A DNA stretch of 64,000 nucleotides. Origin: Motacilla alba alba (taxonomy: Eukaryota > Chordata > Aves > Passeriformes > Motacillidae). Numbering within the stretch: the stretch's first letter is position 1; each line of letters begins with the position of its first letter. Location: contig NC_052028.1 in NCBI RefSeq assembly GCF_015832195.1, positions 2,027,501 to 2,091,500 of the forward strand. The letters run 5' to 3'. The position numbers and the translations under genes were made by a program. The notes beneath the pieces are model-generated. The model saw only the letters and a list, made by a program, of their open reading frames with translations. It did not search any database and was not told the origin of the DNA. Of this stretch, positions 10,789 to 20,470 are shown in pieces.

Positions 10789-13221
10789 CCCATCGCAGGG
10801 ACTCGCTAAGGTGCTGGTCACCTGCTCATAGGCAGCCACGGTCTCCGCAGTGCTAGAATGGCTGAAGGGCTTTACAAAGAGGAAATCGCTCTGCTCAGAC
10901 ATGGGCGAGAAACAAGAGGTGTAATTCTGTGCCTGGGAGGTCAAGCCCGCTCCTCCCACGTCCAGGTACTTGATGAAGCCATCTGGCTTCATCTGCCCTC
11001 GGAAATGGGAGGCGGGCTTGCGGCCAGTCCCTCGGCAGCAACCCGCGAAGGTCCAGCTGGCGCTGCCAGCTTTGAGACACCGGGCAGCCACCAGCCCGAA
11101 CATCACGCAGGACACGAGGGAGATGGACACCAAGGAGATGATGAGGTAAAGAGTTAGGTTGGTATCCTCGGAAGAAGGCTGGGGGAGGTCCAAGGACTTG
11201 GAGAAGTCCTGCACGCTGCTTTCCTCCGGAGAAATGACTATTACCACGGAGGCCGAGAGGGACGGCGTGCCGTTGTCCCTCACTTCGACCACCAGCCTGT
11301 GGGAGTCTTCTGATTCCCTGAGAGCCTGTGCAAGCCTTATCTCTCCAGAGCGGCGTTCCACTTGGAAAGGCAAAGCCTCAGCAGACTCCTGCAGCTGGTA
11401 GGACAGCCAGGCATTATGGCCACTGTCAGCATCAACTGCTACAATTTTAGTTACCAGATAGCCAGGCTCTGCCAAGGCCGGGATGGCTTGGTGGAAGGCA
11501 GAGCCCTTGGGGACAGACGGGTAGACAATGTTGGGAGCATTGTCATTCTCGTCCAGGACAAACACATGGACCACAGCAGTGCTACTCAGAGCAGGAGACC
11601 CAGCATCCTTCACCTCCACCGGCACCTGGAACACCTTGTCCTGCTCGTAATCCAGAGCTCGCACGGTGTAGATGGTGCCGTTGTCCTGATCGATTCGGAA
11701 GTAGGTTGAGATAGGTGCATCCTGCATCCCATTGTCCAGGATGGAGTAAGACAGCTTGGCATTGCTACCCTCATCAGGATCCGATGCTGACACTGAAAAG
11801 ACAGAAGTTCCAGGGAGGGAGTTTTCCTGAACGTGAGCTGTATCAAAAGGGCTGGAGAAATTCGGTGCGTTATCATTCACGTCAGCAATGCGGAGATAAA
11901 AGGTTTTTTGTGTGGCCCTCTGGGGGGACCCTGAATCCACAGCCCTCACTGTGATGTTGTATCCACTGGCCTTCTCCCGATCAAGGGGACCACTGGTGAC
12001 CAGCGAGAAATGCTCTTTAAAAGATGACACTAGTTTAAATGGAAGCTCTTTTGCTATCTGCAGACGGACCTGCCCGTTGTCACCCGAATCGCTGTCCTTC
12101 ACACCAATGAGGGCAATCACCGTGCCTGGGGCTGCATCCTCCTGCACTGGGCTGGAGACAGAGGTCAGCACGATCTCTGGGCTGTTATCGTTGATATCAA
12201 TTAATTCCACTCGCAGGTGACAGTGGCCTTCCATGGCTGGGGATCCCTTGTCCCTGGCTCGAACCGCAATCTCGTAAGCACTGGATTCCTCATAATCCAG
12301 CGGGGCTTTGGTTCTGATCTCTCCTGTACGGGCATCTAAGGAGAACAGTTTGGTGAATTTACCAGGTGCGTTATTGCTGGTTTTGAAAGAATATTCCACG
12401 TCCCCGTTGGGACCTTCATCCAGGTCGGTGACATTCAGCTTGGTGACCAGAGTGCCCACTGGCACATTCTCCTCCAGAAGCACCTTGGATATGGGTGGGT
12501 CACAGACAGGAGGGTTGTCATTTGCATCCAAGACGTGGATGGTAACCCTGGCAGTGCCAGATTTCACGGGATTCCCTCCATCCAGGGCTGTCAGTGTTAG
12601 ATGATGAACAGGCACTTTCTCTCTATCCAGTGCTTTTTCAAGTACGATCTCGGGCATTTTAACACCATCTCCTCTCACGTTGATGCTCAGGGCAAAATGC
12701 TTGCTGGGGCTGAGCTCATAGGTGGAGATGGAGTTGGAGCCCATATCTGGGTCTTCTGCTACCTCCAAGGGGAGCCGAGTCCCAGGGTTGGCTACCTCGG
12801 TGATCTCCAACACCACCTCTGGCTTGGGGAACTGGGGCGCGTTGTCGTTCACGTCGAGGACGTCCACCTCAACACGGTGGAGCTGGAGGGGATTCTCCAT
12901 GACGAGTTGGAGGTGTAGAGAGCACGTGGGGCTCTGCCCACACAGTGCCTCCCGGTCCAGCCTGCTGTCCAGGAGCAGCACACCTGCCGCCAGGTCCACC
13001 TGGAAGTGCCGCTGCCCACCCTCGCTCACCAGGCGCAGGTTGCGGGCGGCCAGGCTCCGCACCTCCACCCCCAAGTCCTTGGCCAGGTCGCCCACAGAGA
13101 ATCCCGGCTCGCGATCCTCGGGCACGGAGTAGTGGAGCTGGGCGCAGCTGGGAGCCGGCAGGCAGGAGAGGGCTGCGAGCAGCAGCGGGAGCTGCCATGG
13201 CAAACTCTGTCCCGCGAGCAT
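10789..13221 (-). CDS. Protocadherin gamma C-type variable exon, 3'-most (C4-like)
   Basis: The exon encodes 811 codons, from an ATG that opens a good signal peptide (MLAGQSLPWQLPLLLAALSC..., about 28 residues) to a phase-0 donor, GATGGG|GTAAGA. The frame is open further upstream, but that extension is low-complexity and unlike a protocadherin. Six cadherin repeats are marked by DVNDN-type linkers near residues 123, 232, 342, 448 and 558 and by LDRE/LDYE motifs. A membrane span covers about 689-713, followed by a tail of about 98 residues. The tail contains KYLDVGG and CFSPMSEQSDFLFVKP. Mammalian C4, as I remember it, has KFVDVGG at the matching place and similar EC1 and EC4 text, so this may be the C4 counterpart although it lies 3' of C5. 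An RGD occurs at 183-185 in EC2. It is expected at the neuronal surface as a homophilic adhesion isoform. Confidence 0.93.
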
Positions 13222-13824
13222 CCCGTGCCGGGTGCGCGAACGGAGCAGCGCGGAGAGGAGCAGCGGCGGCTCCGCGCAGCCTCCCCCTCCTCCCCGCCCC
13301 CGCAGCCGGCCCCGGCAGCCGGAACCCCTGCGCCCCGGGGGGGTCCGAGCGGGTTGTGCAGGGAGGAAGCCGCCGCCGGAGCCGCCGGAGCCGGACAGGG
13401 AGGGATGGAGGAGGCGGGGGAGGGGGCGAGCGCAGCCCGGCCGGCTGAACCGCTTCTCGGTACGCAAAGACACACAAAGTCGGCGAGCGGAGGGGATGGA
13501 CCGAGTGACAGTTTTACGTCTCTCCACAGCCCCCTCCTCCTCCGCCTCCTCCTTTTTCTCTCCCTCCTCCTCCCCTTCTCCATCTCACCGCCTTCCCCAA
13601 AATACGCACGGCGTGGCCCTCCCCTTCCCCCGCTGCCGCCACTCCGCCCCCACAGCGCCGGGAGGGCGCCGGGGACTCCCGGCAGCGGGGAACCCGCTCC
13701 GCCCCGCCCGGCTGCTGGCACCGGGCACCGGCGGACACCCCCTCCCCAAAGCCGGTCGGTTCGGTACCGAGCCCCGCGAACACCGGGGTTGTGTTCAGGC
13801 TGGAGACCACACCCCCGAGCTCAC
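13222..13824 (-). promoter_or_regulatory. Presumed promoter and 5' UTR of the 3'-most C-type exon
   Basis: Only 603 bases separate this exon's start codon from the donor of the preceding exon, so its own promoter, if it has one, should lie here. The DNA is GC-rich, with a CT-rich run on the plus strand at about 13525-13590. No TATA box, CCAAT box or convincing CGCT-type block was seen. The boundaries are simply the space available. Confidence 0.4.
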
Positions 13825-16224
13825 CTCTCTGCACAGGGTGGGATCCGCGGAGGGTTTCACAAACATGAACTCGCTGATATCCGAGACCGGCGAAAAGCAG
13901 GAGCGGTAACGAGGGGCGGGGGGTGCCGTTGCTGTCACCGGCACGCCCATCACAGTGTCCCCTTTCTTAGGCTCATAGTGCAAGTGCCCAAAGATGTGGC
14001 TGGGAGGAGGCTGAAGCGTGTTCACGCTCTCCACGCAGCAGCCCTGGTTGGCAGGTGCAGAGCCCCGCCGGAGGCACCGAATGCCCAGTGCTGCCAGTGC
14101 CACCAGCGAGACGGTGGAGATGAGCACCAGGGACACAATCAGGTAAAGCGTAATAGTGGGCAAGCCCCCACCATCAGCGGCCTGAGCCTCGGAGCCCTGC
14201 AGGGCCTCTGGACCCTTCTCCTCCACCAGCACCACCAGTGTGACAGCTGTGGAGAGCGGGGGCTCCCCGGCGTCCCGCACCACCACCAGCAGTTCGTGCT
14301 CAGAGGCGTCCGTCTCCTGCAGAGCCCGCATGATCCGGACCTCCCCGGAACGCAGGGCCACGCTGAAAAGCCCCAGGTCTGGGGCTTCCACGAGGTGGTA
14401 GGACAGCCAGGCATTGCGCCCCGAGTCCGCATCTATTGCCACCACCTTGGTGATGAGGGCAGGAGGGACGATGGAGGGGGAAATTCGGAACTGAGTAGCA
14501 GAGTCCTCCCCAGCCCTGGGGAAATGCACCCGTGGGGCGTTGTCGTTCTGGTCCACTACAAAAACATGAACCAGTGTTCTGTTCCTCAGGGCCGGGGAGC
14601 CACCATCAGAGACCTCCACGTGGAACTGGAGATAGGTGGTTTGCTCATAGTCAAAAGGGAATTTGGCGGTGACCTGCCCATTCGTGGGATGTATCGAGAG
14701 GTAGCGAGTAGGATCCAGGCCTGGATCTGTCCCACCAGCTCGCAGGATGGAGTAGGACAGGCGGGAATTCTGCTCCGAGTCAGGGTCGGCAGCAGAGACT
14801 GTAACCAGCACACTGCCCACTGGATTGTTTTCTGCCACCAGCACTTCATAGGACGCTTGCTCAAACTGGGGAGCGTTGTCATTGACATCTATCAGGGTGA
14901 TTGGCAAGATGGTGTGGCGGGAGAGGGGGGGATTGCCCAGGTCCGAGGCAGAAACGGTGACATTGTAGTAGGCAACGTGCTCTCGGTCCAAACGGGTGCT
15001 GGTGAGCAGCGAGTACTGGTGCTCGTAGTCCTTACGCAGCTGGAAGGGAAGATCTGGAGACACGTGACACAGGACCTTGCCCTGCTCGCCAGAGTCCCTG
15101 TCTCTGACGTGTATCACAGCCACCACCGTGCCTGGCAGTGCATCCTCGCTCAGGGTGCTTGAGAAGGAGGTGAGAATGACCTCAGGGGCGTTGTCATTGA
15201 CATCCGTGATCTCCACCACCACGCTGCAGTGCTCCTCCATCGTGGGCGACCCCATGTCCTTGGCCTCCACTTCGATCTCATACACTGTGGCCTCCTCAAA
15301 GTCCAAGTTGCCTTGGACACGAATCTCCCCAGTTTGCTCATCGATGGCAAAGATCTGGCGTAAGGCAGCTGAGTTGTGGCTACTGAGGGAGTAGCGGATG
15401 TCTCCGTTGGGTCCTTCGTCCACATCCGTGGCATTTAACTTCACCACGAGGGTGCCCAGCGGCGAGTTCTCCACCAAGCGTGCTCCGTATGATGGTCTGT
15501 CAAAGACCGGGTGGTTGTCATTGGCATCCAGGACCTGAATAGTGATGCGTATCTTGCTGGACTGAGGGGGAGAGCCCCCATCTTCAGCAGTCAGGACCAG
15601 GTAGTGGAAAGCTCTGAATTCCCGGTCCAGGGCCCGCTCCAGCACCAGCTCAGGGAACTTCCCACCATCGGTGCGGGCCTTCACATTGAGGTTGAAGTTG
15701 TCATTGGCACTCAGGTGATAGGTCTGCAAGGTGTTGGTGCCCACGTCGGGGTCCTGGGCTGGCTGGATGGGGAAGCGGGCACCCAGAGACGCCAGCTCGT
15801 AGATGCGCAAGGAAACCTCATCGCTGGGGAACACCGGGGGGTTGTCATTGATGTCCAGGATCTCCACCTCGATACGGTAAAACTCCACCGGGTTCTCGAT
15901 GGCAAGTTTCAAGTGGAGGAAGCAGCGTGGGTTCTGCCCGCAGAGCTGCTCCCGGTCTATCCTCTCGCTGACCATAATAACGCCGGTGTTCACATTGACA
16001 GAGAAGTACTGGGAATCCGAATCCGACAGTACCTGCAGATTAGCTGCCGCCAGTTTAGCCACATCGGTGCCCAGGTCCTTGGCGATATTGCCCACAAAAG
16101 CACCCCGTGTGAGCTCCTCCGGGATGCTGTATCGGATCTGAGCAGATGAGCTGTGCAAGAACAAACAGAAGGAGAAGACACGCGGCAGCCCCAGGGACCG
16201 GCGCGCCTGCCCTGCCCTCGGCAT
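13825..16224 (-). CDS. Protocadherin gamma C-type variable exon, second from 3' end
   Basis: The exon encodes 800 codons, ending at a phase-0 donor AGAGAG|GTGAGC. The start chosen is the ATG opening MPRAGQARRSLGLPRVFSFC, a short basic stretch plus hydrophobic core ending near SSSA; an in-frame ATG 24 codons upstream is also possible. Six EC repeats have DINDN/DANDN/DVNDN linkers near residues 124, 233, 341, 447 and 558. The membrane span is about 691-715. The tail of about 85 residues has a double cysteine, a proline-rich stretch and CFSPVSDISEFMFVKP. It is clearly a diverged C-type sequence and not an A or B type. I cannot assign it to one mammalian gene: its tail motif resembles those of C5 and the next exon, and its position 3' of C5 has no mammalian equivalent. 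It should splice to constant exon 1. Confidence 0.92.
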
Positions 16225-16553
16225 CCTTGCCGGGTGGCCGGCCGGGGAGCGATGCCCTCGGCGCCGGGGGCCGCGCTCAGCGCTCGCCGCTCCCATTCAT
16301 TGTTTGGGGCGGACGCGGCTCGACGGGGCGGGGGGAGCGCTGCGCGCAGCCGCGCCGCCATTGGCTGCGGGCGCGGCGGCGCCGCTCCAATCGCCGCGCT
16401 GCTTCCCCCGGACAGCAACACCGGCGCCAATCACGGCCCGCGCGCCGCCGCCGCGCGCCGCGAACCGGCGCGGCCGCTCCGCGCCCCCCGCGGGGACCGC
16501 GCCGTCGGAGCGCCCGGCGCTGCCGCCGGACCCGCCCCGGCATCGCCGCTCAC
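16225..16553 (-). promoter_or_regulatory. Compact promoter region with three CCAAT boxes
   Basis: This 329-base gap between the C5 donor and the next start codon must hold the next exon's promoter if it has one. Three CCAAT/ATTGG pentamers occur at 16360-16364, 16387-16391 and 16427-16431. The first is CCAAT on the coding strand and the other two are inverted. They lie about 135-205 bases upstream of the start codon in CpG-rich DNA, the usual arrangement for an NF-Y-type TATA-less promoter. Function is inferred. Confidence 0.55.
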
Positions 16554-19007
16554 CTGGCCGCGCTCCCGCAGCGTGCCGGCCGCGGGCAGGAAAGCCCCGC
16601 TTGCCCTCGGCAGGGTGGCGGGGGTCGGGCAGGGCCGCAGGAAGGTGAAGTCGCTCCGCTCGGAGCCGGGGGAGAAGCAGGTGCTGTAGCACTGGGACGG
16701 GGAGTCGGTGGGTCGCAGCGTGACCTCCATGTACTTAAGGGTGCCGTCGGAGCTGAGCTGGAGCTTGGGGCTGGAGTGCTTGCAGAAGTCCCGGGAGGGC
16801 GACTCGCTGAGCCAGCAGCAGCAGTAGGGTGAGACGGCGGCGCGGCCCCGGCGCCGGAGGCACCGGGCGGCCAGGAGGGTGACGGTGGCCAGTGCCACCG
16901 TGCTAATGGCTGCCAGAGCGATGATCAGGTAGAAGGTCAGGTCCGGCTTCTCCTTGGCACCAGCCAGGAAATCCTGAGGCTTGAAGCTCTCATCCGGGGC
17001 CGCCTCCTCCAGGGCCACAGTGATGGTGGCGGTGGTGGAGAGCGGAGGGTCACCGTTGTCCGTCACCAGGACAACGAGCTGCTGCACTGCCATGTCGCTG
17101 TCCTGGAAGGCACGCGCCGTCCGCACCTCCCCGGTGTACAGCGACACATGGAACAAGGAGGGGTCGGTGGACTGTGGCAACAGTCGGTACGAGAGCCAGG
17201 CATTGTGCCCAGCATCTGCATCCACTGCTGTCACCTTGGCCACCAGGTAGCCCGGTGGGGCAGACAGTGGGACCCTCTGGGGTGCCGGCACATCGCTGTC
17301 ACTGGCAGGGTGCAGGATGGTGGGGGCGTGGTCATTCTGGTCCAGCACAAAGATGTAGACAGTAACATTGGCATAGAGAGGGGGGGACCCCGAGTCCCTC
17401 ACGAGCACTGACACTGGCAGAACCTGCAGCAGCTCGAAGTCGAAGGTGCTCTGAGCATAGAGATTACCATTGTCAGGGTTGATGTGGACAAAGGAAGAGA
17501 TGGGGGCATCCTGCACTTGGCCACTCTCTATGGAGTAAACAAGCCGGGAATTATCCCCATCGTCAGGGTCTGAGGCAGAGACGGTGCACAGCAGGGAGCC
17601 AGGCGGGTTGTTCTCCTGGAGAAAGGCATCGTAGGAGGGTTGCGAGAAGCGTGGGGGGTTGTCATTCACATCAGATATATTGAGGAGCAGCGTGAGTGTG
17701 GTGGTGAGGGCAGGAGAACCACCATCCTGGGCAATCAGCTCCACTGCGTACTGTGAGGTAGACTCTCGGTCCAGGCTCTTCTGGGTGACCAGGGAGAAGT
17801 GGTTCTGAAGGGACCTGATGGCAAAAGGCACATTGGGGGAGATCTCCAAACTCACATCCCCATTGGCCCCCGAGTCTCGGTCCCGTACATTGAAGAGCCC
17901 CACGACAGTCTCGGGTGGGGTGTCTTCTGGCACCGGATTCAACAGGGAGGTGAGCAGCACCTCCGGGGGGTTGTCATTGGCATCCTCCACTTGTACCTGC
18001 AGCACACAATTGCCCTCCATCTCCGGGACCCCTCCGTCGTGGGCTCTCACATAGATCTCGTAGAAACGTGATTCCTCAAAGTCCAGGGCCCCGCTCACCC
18101 GGACCTCACCAGAGCGGGGATCCAGGGCAAAGAGCCTCCGCACCGAGTCGGAGGTGTGAACCCCGAAGGAGTACTGTGTCTCCCCGTTGGGACCCTCATC
18201 GGGGTCAGACGCGTTGACCCGGAGGAGCACAGCCCCCACAGGTGTGTTCTCCGGGACTTTCACCTTGTATGTGGTGCGGTCAAAGGCGGGTGCGTTGTCA
18301 TTGACATCCAGGACCTGCACCGTTATCTGCGCCGTGCCCGAGCGCGCCGGGCTTCCCCCGTCCACGGCAGTCAGCACCAGCTGCACCTCTGGCTGCTCTT
18401 CCCGGTCCAGGGCACGCTCCAGCACTAGCTCCGGGAAGAGTTTGCCATCCGGCTGCTGCTTGACGTCCAGGGAGAAGTGGGAGTTGGGGCTCAGCCGGTA
18501 GGAGCTCACAGCGTTGGTGCCCACGTCGGGGTCCTGCGCGCTCTCCAGGGGGAAGCGCGCGGCCACCGTGGCAGACTCGGCGATGCGCAGGGTGCGGTGA
18601 GCGGTGGGGAAGCTCGGGGAGTTGTCATTCAGATCCAGGATCTCCACTTCCAGGCGGAAGAGCTGCAGGGGGTTCTCTGTCACCACCTGCACCGACAGCA
18701 CGCAGCTGGCAGCTGCTCCGCACAGACGCTCGCGGTCCAGCCGCTGGCTCACCACCAGCGCGCCGCTGTCCAGGCGCACGGTGAAGTAGCGCAAGCTCTC
18801 CTCTGAGCCCAGGCGCAGCCTGCGACCCGGCAGCTCCTCCACCTTCAAGCCCAGGTCCCGGGCCACGTTCCCCACCACGGTTCCCAACTCTGACTCCTCA
18901 ACCACCGAGTAGCGGATCTGCCCGGAGACCCGGCCCCAGCCGCAGAGCAAAAACAAACTCAGTACTTGCCATTTCCAGGCGGGTCGCTGGAGGCTGGCAC
19001 TCTCCAT
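16554..19007 (-). CDS. PCDHGC5: Protocadherin gamma-C5 variable exon
   Basis: The exon encodes 818 codons. The chosen ATG gives MESASLQRPAWKWQVLSLFL, which aligns without gaps to the mammalian C5 start (KWQVL after the same number of residues). Another ATG lies four codons upstream. After the signal peptide come QIRYSVVEESE and then six EC repeats with DLNDN, DVNDN and DANDN linkers. The membrane span is about 691-714, followed by a tail of about 104 residues. The tail carries GTLKYMEVTLRPTDS, CFSPGSERSDFTFLRP and a TLRERGQ end, all near-identical to mammalian C5 (ending TLRERSQ), which makes orthology secure. The donor is GGCCAG|GTGAGC, phase 0. In mammals C5 is the last variable exon; here two more follow. 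It is a neuronal homophilic adhesion isoform. Confidence 0.96.
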
Positions 19008-19246
19008 GTCCGTGCGCATCCGGCCCGGGACACGGCAGGCACTGAGGAACTGCGAATAAATCCCTGGGTCTCTCTTGCACGGCTTAGAAAACAGCTCCGG
19101 GGCTCCGGCAGGCTGCGGCTCCAACTGTCAGCCTCCAAGCAGAGGGGGTGGGCTGGGGGAGGGGAACTGAATCACAGCCCCAGCGCGGAGGTGGGAGGGG
19201 GGGTGGGGGAGAAGCAGATTTTCCCCCCCTCGCTTCAGATCAGCGC

Positions 19247-19254
19247 CCAATTGG
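19247..19254. promoter_or_regulatory. PCDHGC5: CCAATTGG palindrome upstream of C5
   Basis: A CCAAT box and an inverted CCAAT box overlap as CCAATTGG, 240 bases upstream of the C5 start codon, flanked by GC-rich sequence. CCAAT boxes also occur in the upstream regions of C3 and of the exon following C5, which suggests a shared promoter style. No CGCT block like that of the gamma-A exons was seen here. Confidence 0.4.
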
Positions 19255-20164
19255 CCGAGAGCTCCATCCCCTCTCGGCCGGCAGTGGCTCCGGAGGTGCG
19301 GGAAGCGGGGCCTGAGCCGGCAACAGCGGGGCTGCCACCCCCGGCCTCCCCTCTGCCAGCCTGACTCACTTGCTCCGACAGCTCGCTTTGCGTTCACAGG
19401 GAAACTGCACGTCCTGGCAGCCTGGAAGCAAGGTACAAGCCCTCCCTGTGTGCTCCCCCTCCACAATGGTGGCTTCACATCATGCCCACAGACAAAGGGC
19501 AGCTGTCATGAACGCAGGCCAAAGGACTTTTCATGCCGGATGAAAAGGTGCTTGTTAGAGCCCCGAGGTGCCAGGGGCTCTTCTCTCACCCCTCTTCTCC
19601 CCCTCAGCTACTGCTTTGGCTGCTGCCTGCACCTCATGATTGCCTCTCTGAGTGAGGCATCCCTGCCACCAGTACCACCACTGGCCAGGAGACCTTGCAC
19701 TGGGAGGGGGACACCCACCCTGCCAGCCCACCGTGGGAGTGACTGGCTGAAGGTGCAAAAGCAAAGGCAGGTGAGCCATTCAAAGCCAAAATACAATTGC
19801 TCCCAATGTACACCTGACTGGAAGCCACCTCCTCACCCTGGGGCAAGGAAGGGGTCAGTCTTCACAGTACCCAAATCACTGCAAACACACAGAGCCAGAC
19901 AATAAGGCCACCAGATCACCACAGGATCACAACACCAGGTCAGCATCTTGGTCTGGGAAGGAAGCCCAAGCCTCCCACCTGGCAGACACACACAGATACT
20001 CTGTGGCAGGTACAGCTTTGCAATCAGTCTCCTGAGGGCAGAAGCAGGGGTCTTAGGCTCCCCGGGGGGAGCACAGTAATTTCCTGCTCTCCCTGTCACA
20101 GACGATATTGGCAAGCTGCAGACTTTTAGTTCCATTCACATCCCTGCAGAAGTCTTGTGCAGTC

Positions 20165-20470
20165 AGAGTCACAGAATAGCCTGGGTTGGAAGGGACCTTA
20201 TAAATCATCTCATTGTGACCTCCTGCCGGCGGCAGGGACACCTTTCACTAGACCAGGTTGCTCAGAGTTCAATCCAGCCCAGCCTTGAACATTCCCAGGG
20301 ATGCGGCAGCCACAGCTTCTCTGCGTAGCCTGTACCAGTGCCTCACCACCCTCACAGGGAGGAATTTTTATACCTGTTATCTAATCTAAACCTTCTGTCA
20401 GTTAAAACCATTCCCTCTTGTCCTGTCACCACATGCTTTTTTAGAGTCCCTGTCCGCCTTCCGTCCTTGG
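20165..20470 (-). mobile_element. CR1 LINE 3' fragment
   Basis: The plus strand reads as a reverse-complemented CR1 end: AGTCACAGAATAGCCTGGG, then TTGGAAGGGACCTTATAAATC, ACTAGACCAGGTTGCTCAGAG, CCTTGAACATTCCCAGGGAT and CAGTGCCTCACCACCCTCAC, continuing to AACCATTCCCTCTTGTCCTG. This is one of the best-preserved CR1 copies in the window and a good indicator of an avian or other sauropsid genome. It is 5'-truncated, as is typical. Confidence 0.9.
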
